From the NCBI GenBank assembly GCA_947568835.1, contig OX387606.1:12090001-12154000 (forward strand): DNA of 64,000 nucleotides, read 5' to 3'. Under the pieces are notes generated by a model. That model did not search any database. It worked only from the letters and a program-made list of their open reading frames with translations, and was not told the DNA's origin. Below are positions 13,669 to 25,100 of this stretch, piece after piece. Numbering within the stretch: the stretch's first letter is position 1; every line of letters starts with the position of its first letter. The position numbers and the translations under genes were made by a program. The DNA is from Protonemura montana. Taxonomy: Eukaryota > Arthropoda > Insecta > Plecoptera > Nemouridae.

Positions 13669-14937
13669 AACTTTACACGAGCTGGCTGTACCACATTGAT
13701 CCAAGACTTGACAGACATAGTTGATGGACGAGGGGAAACAGATGCAGTTTTGATTGACTTTTCCAAAGCCTTTGATGTGGTTCCCCATAAGAGACTCGTA
13801 GAAAAAATTAACAGACTGGGAATTGATGAAAAAATTGTCACCTGGATCGATGAATGGCTAACTGGTAGAACACAGAGAGTCAAAGTAGGAGAAAATTACT
13901 CTGACGAGCTTCAGGTTACGTCAGGAGTCCCACAAGGGAGCGTATTAGGCCCGCTACTGTTTATTATTTTTATCAATGATATAGGTGACAATATAAACTG
14001 TAAAATCAGATTATTTGCTGACGATTGCATACTATACAGTGAAATCAAGGACAGTGATGACTCCCATAAATTCCAAAGGAATATACATGAGATCGAAAAG
14101 TGGGTTGGAAAGAACAAAATGAAACTTAACTCCACCAAGAGTCAATTGATAAAATTTACGAACAAAAAGAAAGCAAATTTTTATCAATATACGCTTAATG
14201 ACGCAGTACTACAATATGTAGACAAATGTAAATACTTGGGAGTACACATCACAAACAATCTACACTGGAAAGAACACATAACCACTACAATTAAAAAAGG
14301 AAACAGTAAATTGAGCTTTGTAATGAGACACCTTAAGAAAACTAGTTGGGAAGTGCGAGAGAAAGCCTACACAAGTATAGTCAGACCTACGCTAGAATAT
14401 GCTGCTATCATATGGGATCCTTACACACAGCAGCTCTCAAAAGCAATTGAAAGGGTTCAAAGACAAGCGGCAAGGCACGTACTTCGGAAATACGGTCCGA
14501 GGCAAAGTCCAACAGAAATGATTGCAGACTTGGGATGGGAATCGCTTAAACAGAGACGAACTGAGGCGAAACTGAACGGCTTGTACAAATCAGTTGTGGG
14601 GTATAAGTCCTGGGGAGATATTGCTAGGAGGCTGGAGACAGCACAAGACCGCGGAAGATCGGACCACCCTAAGAAGATGCTGGAAAGGGGCTACAACACA
14701 GATATAGGAAAATACTCCTTTCTAGCAGTCAGTGTACGTGCATGGAATCGTCTCCCAAGGGAATTAGTGGATCCCATAGCAGATAATGTCAACAAATTTA
14801 AAACCCAAATTAAAATTCTAAAATTCTAAAATTGTAATTGTACTTAGAGATGATATTAAGATGTTTGTAACCGAGTATAACATGTAACTCAAAACAAATG
14901 TATAAATAAATTATTATTATTATTATTATTATTACAA
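13669..14937 (+). mobile_element. 5'-truncated non-LTR retrotransposon (CR1/Jockey-like) with reverse transcriptase
   Basis: An open frame of about 386 codons runs to TAA at 14827-14829, with no start codon of its own at the left end. Reverse transcriptase motifs in order: FSKAFDVVPH (motif A), SGVPQGSVLGPLLF (motif B), LFADDC (motif C catalytic Asp pair), then YLGVHI, and the family-typical C-terminal WNRLPRELVDP. A short 3' UTR ends in (TTA)n at about 14914-14937, the usual LINE tail. The endonuclease domain and ORF1 are missing: a stop lies in frame at 13666 and no match is seen upstream. The RT frame itself is intact, so the insertion is fairly young. Confidence 0.92.
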
Positions 14938-15225
14938 TTACAACGTTTTTGCAAGCTAATACGACAGTGCTAGGATACTGCGATATAATAATAATAATAA
15001 TAACATAATGTTTATTTCAGAGTGATCTTTTACAGATATTGAAACGTCATGTAATGTAAAATATATAATATAACATACATAATAATAAGTAATATATCTT
15101 AAATATAGAATACAATGCGGCTGTCATTGGCATTTGTCGTGTATTAATAATTTATTAAAAATAAGGGCAGAATTCCTTAATGGTATAGAAACATTGATCT
15201 ACTAAAAATGATTTCAATTTCCAGT

Positions 15226-16420
15226 TCCAGGAGTGCTGTCGATAGTGCTGCACTCATTCAAAAGTTATGGCACACCCATATTTTCAGTAAAAAAGCTCAT
15301 TTGGAATATTGAATCCTTTTCCTACAGCAGCAAAAGTGCTTCGATAATGGTAGGTGCCGTAAGTCTTGCTGATATTGCTGCACTCATTCCAAATGTATAG
15401 CACCCCAAAAATGTTTGGTGATAACTAAAAAATATCACTTGTATACATTGCATGTGTAGTCAGTAGTGCTTTGGTAGTTCTAGACAGTGCCTTTTATTTC
15501 AATTATAGTGCTGCACCCTCGTTAATAAGTTATAAATTAAAATAATAAACGACATGCAATTGTCCCCTTTGAAACGACACATGCAAATTTCAAGATTCGC
15601 TCCATTGGTATCGTTAGTGTTTTGTTAGTGATGGTGTTTGCCGTTTGGCTCGATTATTTTCCTACTTTTCATACCAATATGACACTTCCACTCCAGTTCT
15701 CTATCATAATAACTCCCACACATTTAGTTTTATTTACCTCGACACTGCTTTTCCAATGCAATCGTATCAGATAGGTTTTGCTATCGTTTTGCTAATTGCT
15801 AGGATCTCATCAATTAACTAAATTTGTTCTTACCTCCGTTCTAAAACACATTGTTCTCGTGACTACAATATGTTTCGTCCTTCTCTAAATGAGTTGCACT
15901 CACGGAAAAAGCGTATAATCTTTTTTTTTTAATCTGTGGTTTTATAAACTTATAAAGGGCATTCTTCTAAAGAAGTGTCAATTCAAGTAGACAATTTGGC
16001 GAGGCTCAACTATAAGAGCGGTATGCTCGTTTGTTTCGGTTCCCTCAACAAAAGACCAAAGCGAAAGGGAGTGTAGCCTTCTTAGTCTACAACTTAAATT
16101 ATTGTGGTATTAAACTTTAAAATAAATACAGCACTATCTAAGAAAAACCTACACAGGAAAGACCGTTGCAATCAGAATTGCTACCTCAAATATTCACATT
16201 ATTTTGGGGTGCTGCAACTTTTTAACGAGTGCAGCACTGTCATCAGTATAGACAGAATTATACAGCACTACCAAAGCACTAACGATACCAACAGAAAGAA
16301 TTTATAAATTTGAAGTGGCGCAACTGTAAAGCGTAGCTTTTAAGTAGTGCAACACTTTAATTTTAGGGTCTCTATAACTTCCGTTAAAGTTTCCGTAAAA
16401 CCGTTAAAGTTTCAATGTGG
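15226..16420. repeat. Degenerate tandem units with an inverted distal copy
   Basis: TAGTGCTGCACTC-like motifs recur at 15243, 15373 and 15506 (period about 130 bp), each followed by a CATTCAAAAGTTAT-like segment. An inverted copy lies at about 16205-16260 (AACGAGTGCAGCACTGTC). A second shared block, GGTATCGTTAGTGYTTTG, is at about 15608 and inverted near 16275. This gives a large imperfect palindrome with an AT-rich centre and no coding capacity. Confidence 0.6.
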
Positions 16421-16631
16421 TAGCACCTCTAGCATCTTAATGTACGACTATTATTATCTGGGTGGCGGAACATCTCCCAGGGGAAGATTTTCCAGGGATG
16501 CTAACTTTTTTGGGTGAAACCCAAAACCCTCTTACCCTCTACCCTCTACCCTCTTACTCACCCTCTTTTTTGGGTGAGTAATTTGGAAACAATCTGAAAA
16601 AAAAACAGTGTATGGGGAGGCTGTGGTCATG

Positions 16632-16663
<32 letters not shown>

Positions 16664-18059
16664 TTCGACTTGTGGTCTCGTCACACAAAATCTTCTCAAC
16701 TGAGAAGATGCATCGTTGTCTATACGAAGCAGTTGTCATTGTTATTGAAGGAAACGCGTGAATTCTTTCGGTTTTCATAAAATATACATTGTACCCGTTA
16801 TACCTTTGAGCGTACAACTTGTGTGAATACGCAAAAACGGGTATGTTTGCGTGCTAGACACAGAAAGCGCGTAAGCAGGAAGGTCACACACATTTCCTTG
16901 TGGTTTCTTGGGTCACAAACAAATGTAGATAACTATCTTTTCTCAATTTGTATGTTTATGTCAATTACCTTTACCTACCTTAAAAACATTTACAGTGATT
17001 AGAAAAGCCTACATCAGTGTTACCCTGGGCAAAGCTCACAAGGCACTGAGTTTACACAGTTAAAAAATTGAAAATTGGTCAATAATAACTTTTCTGATAC
17101 AAAAATCAATCAATAATAAGTTATTCGGACCGACACGCAGTTTTTTCGCACACAATCGCAATGGAAATCGCAAAGACGCGTTTGAAAAGTCGTATTTGTT
17201 TGATTTTATTCGGTTTCTACTCAACGGTTGATTTATTTTCTCGACTGCTGTTTGATTTCTGTATACTGGATTGTTTCGAAAGGGGTCTTAACATTTACAT
17301 TGTTGCAAAGGAAGAAAGGAGAATGGAACCATATTTTAAGCATACACCATTTGCTAAAAATAATTATTCGAGGGCGTATGTCTACTAAAGAGGACTCGGA
17401 ACGTTTAATCGCGGAAATAAAAAATCTGAAAAACAACCATTTGCGCTGAGGCAAGAAAAATAGTAAAGATTAATTTTGCCTTCAAAAAGATTGCATTTGA
17501 GTTTCATTTCTTTTTTAAATCCACAAGGATATCTCTTAACGTTCATGTGCATTTCAGCATGGCGCAAAGGTATGAAAAGAGTATTTGCTTTGTCTGTCTC
17601 GTCCATGGGCCAATTTATATAATAGTGGGATCAAAAATCCTCATAGATGCCTAAATCCTTAGACGAGTCTATATGGAAATTGCTGTGTCACTAGTGTATA
17701 TCGTAATTCAATTGAAAGTCATCATTAATCAAAATTTATAAAGAAAGGAAGCTCAAAAATGCACAATCATCTTCACCGCGAATGACTCTTCAGGGTGGTG
17801 ACACATTATTGACATCGGAACTCGATCCGAAGAAACTTTGACAGTGCCTAAAGCTCATTTTCCCTTTCTTACTAAAAAAAACTTTACATTTCCTTCTAAG
17901 AAGGCCTAAAACACAACAAAAAATGTATCTATAGATAATGATTCAAATATACTTAGTAAGCGGGGTGTGCTAGTTTAATGAAACACTATTATATTTCTTA
18001 ACTATCTCTGTCCAAACAAATCGTATTGGTTTTGTCTGCTTTGTCAACTTTTAACGTGG

Positions 18060-18226
18060 GAATGTTTCGCAAGTAGGCCCTGCACGCAGAGCGGAGACAC
18101 TTGCTTCACAGGCCCACACACTTCAAGTACTTCTGCTGGCACAATGAATCGAAGGGCAGGTTGCCTACGCCGGCGTCGAACTCTCCGCTGCATCGACCGT
18201 ATGCACAGCGACACCCAATAAAATCA
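18060..18226 (-). pseudogene. Possible Cys-rich coding relic or unassigned exon
   Basis: A GC-rich island in AT-rich DNA. Read on the - strand from 18226 it gives a Cys-rich peptide beginning GCRCAYGRCSGEFDAGVGN, then CQQKYLKCVGL, an in-frame TGA at 18108-18106, and continues SKCLRSACRAYLRN. The Cys spacing looks like a small secreted protein, but I do not recognise the family, and splice sites and a start are lacking. Chance is a real alternative. Confidence 0.25.
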
Positions 18227-19057
18227 TATGCAAATATAGTAATGCATTTTTGTTATGTTTATTAAAGATAATTAATTAATTATGTAAATTTGTTAGCAGG
18301 GAAATTCTCTGTACAATCGACAAAGAAAATCAACTGTTGTAATCACTTGTAGCAAACATTTTTGGGTTTTAACTGTGATATCACGGATTGTTAAGTTATT
18401 ACCTTTAAGATCTAATATGAAAATGTCATTTGGTTATTACAGCAAACCAAAACCAGCAGGTCTTTGTAAGTGCTTCATCAACTTACTACAAATTCCCGTA
18501 AATTGGGAAAGGATTTTGCTGTTCCAAATTTATCGAATAAAACACAGAACGATTGGGACGTAATTTTGCTTTACTGTGATAAGTGTGGATGAAATTATTG
18601 AATGTTATGATTGACTAAACATTCACAATAAATAATTTAAAATGCGCTAACTGAACCCTTGCAGTCACAAATCATAAAAAGGTATCTGCACCCTATAATG
18701 TAACCGTGTTAATGGTCACCAATCCTTTCATTAAAATTGGCTATGGTATGTGCTAAGGATCAAAACAACCCTTTTGCATGGTGGTAGGGGTTAAGATTCC
18801 AATGTTAACCTAATAAATTGCTGTCTATAATTCTGATGTAATAAATTGCGAAGCCCCAAACGCTTCGTGTAGTGATAGAAGAACACCAAAGAAGGCTCGA
18901 GCATCTCCCTCTCGCAGTAACTGTTCAGAGAGAAGGGTCAAGCGTAACTACATCCAACTCCCCGCCTGTCAGGAAAAATATGTTCTCCAATGCTTGAATT
19001 TTCTGCGGTTGTACGAGGTGATCCCCTCCTTTCAATGATACCGTACCTTATTAAGGG

Positions 19058-19065
19058 TATATAAG
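19058..19065 (+). promoter_or_regulatory. TATA box for the P450 gene
   Basis: TATATAAG lies about 30-35 bases before a TTAGTT initiator-like site (19091) and 100 bases before the proposed start codon at 19165. Assignment to the P450 rests on the exon 1 model. Confidence 0.5.
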
Positions 19066-19164
19066 CAGGTACCAACAATGTTGAGATTTTTTAGTTGGAT
19101 TTTGTGCTAAGTTGTGCGTCTGTGTATCTTTGTTTTTGTGCAGTGAATATTTTTTGGCCGAGAT

Positions 19165-22100
19165 ATGTCAGTATTTTTGGTAAGATTTGCAGTTTTATGC
19201 TAATTTCATCACATATTTTTACTAGCAGTTCCCATGTTTATTGTAAAAAAATGTATTTACCTACTAACCCCGTTCCTCGTGAAATATTGATACGGTTTTT
19301 ATTGCTTGGATTAATCAGGTGATAAGCAATTAAAAAATCATAATATTGAAAATAAATGTGCTTCCAAAATTAGGTACAAAATCATACAAAATCGGCAAAA
19401 GACTAACTTTAAAAGAACCAAACATTTTTTCAGGCTGAAGTCGACTTTAAAAGTATTTCTTTGGTAAGCCTTAAGTTTGCACACTTTTAAAAATGGCAGC
19501 AAAAAAAAAAAATAACTATTCTGCTATTTTCATTTAAACTGGATTTTAACGTAAGAAAAATTTAGAAATAACGATAGAAAAACTAGAAATTATTAATGTC
19601 CCAGTCTCTAAGAATCTATTAGCTTAGGTACCTGACAATTACACACTTCTAAACAATATAAACAATACACATTATCTAAACAATCACACCTCATATCGCT
19701 CGTGGACAGCTATCCATAAAACACTCGTTACAATACTTTACACGCATGTAATCGCGCAGTTAACGCACCTTCCAGTCGTTACTACTTCCGTAACCATGAG
19801 ATTCCAACGCAAACCTGCACTCTTAAGTGTGGGCCCTAGAGCATTGGACACTTTTACTCGCCCCAAACCACGCTCGAAAACCAAAAACGATCAAGTTTCT
19901 ACACAGAAAGGCAAATTGTTAGTCAACACGTGTTGATCGCGGAATGTTATACAAATCCAAAAACTGTTAATCGATTTTTTTTCGGCTACATCTTTCATGT
20001 ACCTAACCTTGCAGTGTGCAGAGCTTAATTTGGGGAAAATAATACGACAAATAATTAAACAGGCAACTTAAAATATTATCTCTAAATTTGCTATGCGTTG
20101 GAAAAACTTGGGAATGTAAACCCGAGGTAATTTTCACCTACCACCATCCTTTTTAAATCATGCGTAGTTTACTAACAGCTAAGAACTATCAGTTAGAAAT
20201 ATTAGGAACTAACTTTCGTTTTTGTTAGTGAAATATGACGATCATTTGCGTATTATTGATTCTTTATTGTAAAACAGGCGTAGCCCACGGGTACAATTTA
20301 ATATAGACATGTAACAAAAAACACTTAACATATATGTTAAATTTTAAATGTTAAATGTTATGTTAAATGTCATATATATATATGACAAAAAATACAAAGA
20401 TTTAAAGCTGTTCGCTAGTCGTTAAAAGGGCTTAAAAATCGTTAAAATACATATTAAATATCTCCATTTCTGTATTAAAATTAATAATTTTATTGTAAAA
20501 TATCTGCGCCCTGTTAAATAATTAAAACCTTGAAGAATTGATTTTAAACTAGGTTTCAAAAGGTCTTTTATTCGGGTCCCCCGAGAGGGAACCCTCGGGT
20601 ACCCTCGGGTACCCTTTTGATTGATTAGTCAACTTTCCGATACATTTTTCTGAAAACCGTAGTTGTGTAAGTTGACATAGTGAAAATGTATCGAAGAACA
20701 AATCCACACAAACTGCGGTGCTTTTTTTTCAATTGAAAATGCGCTTTTCCCGCAACGTTCATAAATAAGATCAAGATCAAGATCACATGATTGTATTGTA
20801 TTGTATTGTATTGCTTATTTTCCATTGTAAAAATAATTACATGCCATGATCGTTGTCACATAAAACAGTAAAAATATATTTAGTCGTTTAAGTTCATTCA
20901 CACAATATTTACAATTACAATCATTCAAACTAGTATAAAATGAATGCTGAATTAAAAAAAACTTTGACCATTCCCTTAAAGCTTTTCCTGCTAAGTGATT
21001 TTTCCTTTATCTTGCGGGGTAGTATGTTGTATAAAATAGGTCCCATAAAAGTCGCGTTCTTTCTTCCTCTTTCTAACAAATTTTTTTGTTGTTGTTGTCT
21101 TAGGTTGTCTTTTTTCCTAATAATTTTATTGTGAATATTTTGATTTTGTTGAAACATGGTCGGGTTGTCTCTTACATTTACAATTGTCTCTAGTTTATAA
21201 AGGGAAGGTAATGTCAGTATGTTAAGATCTTTGAACGCTTTTCTGCATGTGCCTCTTTTCATCATTTCTGCTATTCCCCATACATTAACCCATATTTTAA
21301 TATCGACTGTACGTCGTATCGACCGATTTAAAAAAGCGCCGTGCCTTATTCAAATTGTTTCACTCAAAAAACAATTATTAGTGGTTAATATTACCCTAGT
21401 CTAAGAATGCTATGCAAGCAAGAAATATTTAAAAAACAACACCCCAGCTGCAAGTCAGTTTTCTCCTCCCCTGATGCGACAGTCGTAGATAGTTCCAGTT
21501 GTACCTTATAGGGACCTTACTTATTTTTCATAATATTCACTGCTCAATGTCCTTAACCTTTTCTGCGACGTCACGCACAGTTAAATTTTGACCACCATGA
21601 TGACCGATCGTTGACTGTTTGTTGTACCCCGGCCGACTGTAATTTAGCTGAGTGATAATTGATGGCTCATGATTCAAGCGCTTGTCATTTTCTTTGTTGT
21701 GTAAACTGTCGTAAGCCTAATAAATGAATATACATTTCAGAAGTGATTACTGCATAATGGGGATGGCCATGGGATTGTGCCAATTACCTAGTACTAGCTA
21801 AATACATAGAACTAACTACCGAGTACCTGTAGTACCTAGCTCAGTGAAAATAATTGTGAAAAACTGTGGAAAACCAAAACCAGAAAAGTATTGTATTTCG
21901 AATCTCAACTCTCATAAGAATGCCTTATACCTTATTTCCAAAAATACCTACCGAAAAATACCTTTATGGTACAAAAATTAATATCGATGGCCGTTATCTT
22001 CAAGCCATGGATAAGGTTGAAAAAGGTGAATGTGCTCAAAAATTCTCATTGAATTGCAAGTGACCAAGCTTTGGCATGTCATCTTTAGGCCAATGGAATC

Positions 22101-25100
22101 ACATCACTCTAAAATATGCGACAAATGCTCACTCGAAAGATATAAAAATTCGATATAAATACAAAAGTAATACATTTTAAAAAAATAAAAAAAATAATAG
22201 CAATACTTTTTAGAAGTAAATTAAAAATCAATTGTCTAAAATGAGTGATATTAATAATGCAGTGCATTTTTACAAACCGAATTTGCAATGAAAATGCATT
22301 TTTCTTATAAATGATCAAATAACTATAGATAAACTTGTGTTTTTTTTGCGAACTGCGAAGGTCACGTGTTGTAAACTCAAATACCGAAGGGAATAACAGG
22401 GGAATTGTTTACAATTATTACCTATTTTGCTTGCATGATTACGTTTGAGTGGCCAAGATGATGGATCTTGGTTTCGTGTCAGGTTTCAACTGTTAAATTT
22501 CACTACGCCTACGTTGCCTCCACTTATATTATCGCCCACTTGTTGTGGCCACCTGAAATATCCCATTGACGAATCACACATAGATTTCAATTACGCCAAG
22601 CGTCTACGGTGACCCGGCTTAGGCAACAACAGAAATCCTATTCACGAACATTGCACTAAAACGCCTTTTACGCGGTAAAGATTAAATTCATCATAAACCC
22701 TACGTTGGGTTTGGCAAAAACCCTGATTTTATTAGTCCCATTGGCACTGGGTGCCAATTAAAGTACCAATTAGCGTGCCAATTCATGGGTTAAAGATAAC
22801 TTACGGTGTGCAGAGCAAATTTATCTCATCGGGACAATTATCTTACCTGCCTAAATTTATGTAATTTATTTACGGGTACAGTACGAATGTAAGAGATTTT
22901 ATTAAAATGTACGGGAATTGGCACCAAATGTAACCTTTGATTACAATTTCTACAATAACTACTTCCAAGCAAAATAATGCGCATTATTTCTTAACCTAAC
23001 TTAACCAAACCTAACCGAACCTAACCCAACATAACCGAAAAACTTTTCATTAACGTCAATGACCTTGACTTTGACTCATTCCAGGGTGGTGTGGACCACA
23101 TTTCTAGCGTATGGTTGTATTTGACGCTGCTCCTGGTGCCCCTCGCCCTTTACCTGGCATCAGGATGGCTAAATATCGCCTGGCTGATGTTTCAAATGCC
23201 AGGACCTCCAGCATTACCCCTGCTGGGCAACGCTTTGCTCATCGCAGATACAAAAAGTAAGCGTGTCATTGTCTTGTTGGTAGGTCAAGGTTCTTGAAAA
23301 TCTTCTTCCATATACACAGAGCCCTTATAGCATGATTTGCAAATGTGAAGTGACGTTAAGGTAACCGCTCTTTACATTGAGTAACCACGTGCCACACGTG
23401 GATGTTATTTAATAATCAATTGCATGATAATGTACGGAAAGTAAGTAAGGGACGCATGGTGTGATCTATAATTGATCCAATTTTGATTTTATCGGCGGTC
23501 TTTTCGGTCTTTGTCGGTCTTTATGACTCGGTCTTTATTTTTCAAATTTATTTAATAACAGATTTGTTTTTATTTTTTAGATGTATATTACATGATCTTC
23601 ACCTACTTGCAAAATATGTAAGGTCATTAAAATCCGATTTGAACAAAATCACTAGCCCTGACAAAAGCACAGTCCGGCTATCATTCATGGGAAAATAGGC
23701 GTTTTCTTAGTAAAATAAAACATATTATAATAATATAGTAAATTGTGATAATTCTGTAAAACTATAAATTAAACTTAGTTTAAGAAGTTGTGCGTATGGT
23801 GTATTTACTAATATGTGAGAAGTAATCAGAAGTAAAAGAGCAAGAGCATCTTGAGATTAACATACGAACACTACCCACCATTTCAATTGTACGGAAAACT
23901 ATAATGAGCAACACGCTCGTGAATATTATTTCACACAAAACACTATCATAAGCCTTGATTCTAATAAAACGTCTTGACGTAGGTACTGAGCATTGTCACA
24001 TCAAAGGACGTCAATGAGAGAAACATTCCGTGGGTACAGCTTAGATAAACATGCCATGGCCATTTAACCCCTTTGTCCCATTTGATCTAAAAAAAGAAAG
24101 AAAGAAACTAAAGAAAGAGTTTCCAGCCTCCTTGATCGTCACCGGTACAAAATGACAAACTAACGAGGTATACATGAGACCGTGTAAGCGGCAACTCTTT
24201 AAATGTTTGAGGTTCTGACAGCTGTTTACTGATATTCGTCCAAAAATCAATCAATACGTTGCCAGCAACATTCATATAAATTAGATTATTACGATGCCAC
24301 TACTATTGGATGATAAATTGCCTAATATTTTTCTGAAATTTGCTATAAAAGTCTTACCATCAAGAATCAAAATTACTAAAGGAAATAATGTTAAAATAAT
24401 GGAACCCCTTGGTGCATTTCGTGAACAGTATAGGAACTTATAGGTTAATGTATAGTGAAATTTCAACAGATTTATTGTCCGATCTCTCCTCATGCTGGTT
24501 TTTTTAGGGAATTCCATTCCTGCTTTTCGAGTTAAAATTTAAATAAAATACAGTACCCAGTGGTTATTTTGGGCGTACGCTCACGTACTCACCTATTTCA
24601 ATGGGTACGCGCCGCGTACCCACCTTTTCTTGCAATATTGTACGTCGATCACTCATTCCGGGAAAAGTTAAATTCAAGAAACACACATTATTTTTAAGTG
24701 TTAGTGAAAATGTTATTTGGAAATGGCATTCAGCAGGACTTAAGTATATTCACAGAATCTCATCATTCTGAAAAATAGCTTCCACCCCCCCCCCCCCCCC
24801 CCCCCCCCAAAGAAAACTCACGATCAAGAACAGCACCTGAACTCAATTGAAAGCGTACCCACCTTTTTCGTTACAAAGTAACCACTGACAGTACCAATAA
24901 ATTAGTACAGGTTTTCAATGTCTATCAATTTGACATTTTGTAGTATTTTCATCTAAGACTACTATTTTTCTTCTCTGCCTTAGATCTGAGGGCCCTTGGC
25001 GACACATGCTACCCAAAGTATGGTCCAGTAATGAGAGTTTGGGGAGCCATATTTCCTTTTTTTGTAATCAACGAGCCACAATACGTGCAGGTCAGTCAAT

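Larger units (their letters stand above)
14938..19057. other. Gene-free region between LINE and P450 promoter
   Basis: Mostly AT-rich DNA without credible exons. It holds the repeat field at 15226-16420, a poly-T run near 16630-16657, and a GC-rich Cys-codon island at about 18069-18226 described separately. Confidence 0.5.

Noticed and set aside
17161..17388. 75-codon + frame starting MEIAKTRLKSRICLI
   Set aside because: No recognisable domain, no splice or promoter support, AT-rich composition like the flanks.
20575..20612. GC-rich ACCCTCGGGT tandem near 20590 as a possible terminator or regulatory hairpin
   Set aside because: Only two short units; no gene nearby that it could serve. Not distinguishable from simple repeat.
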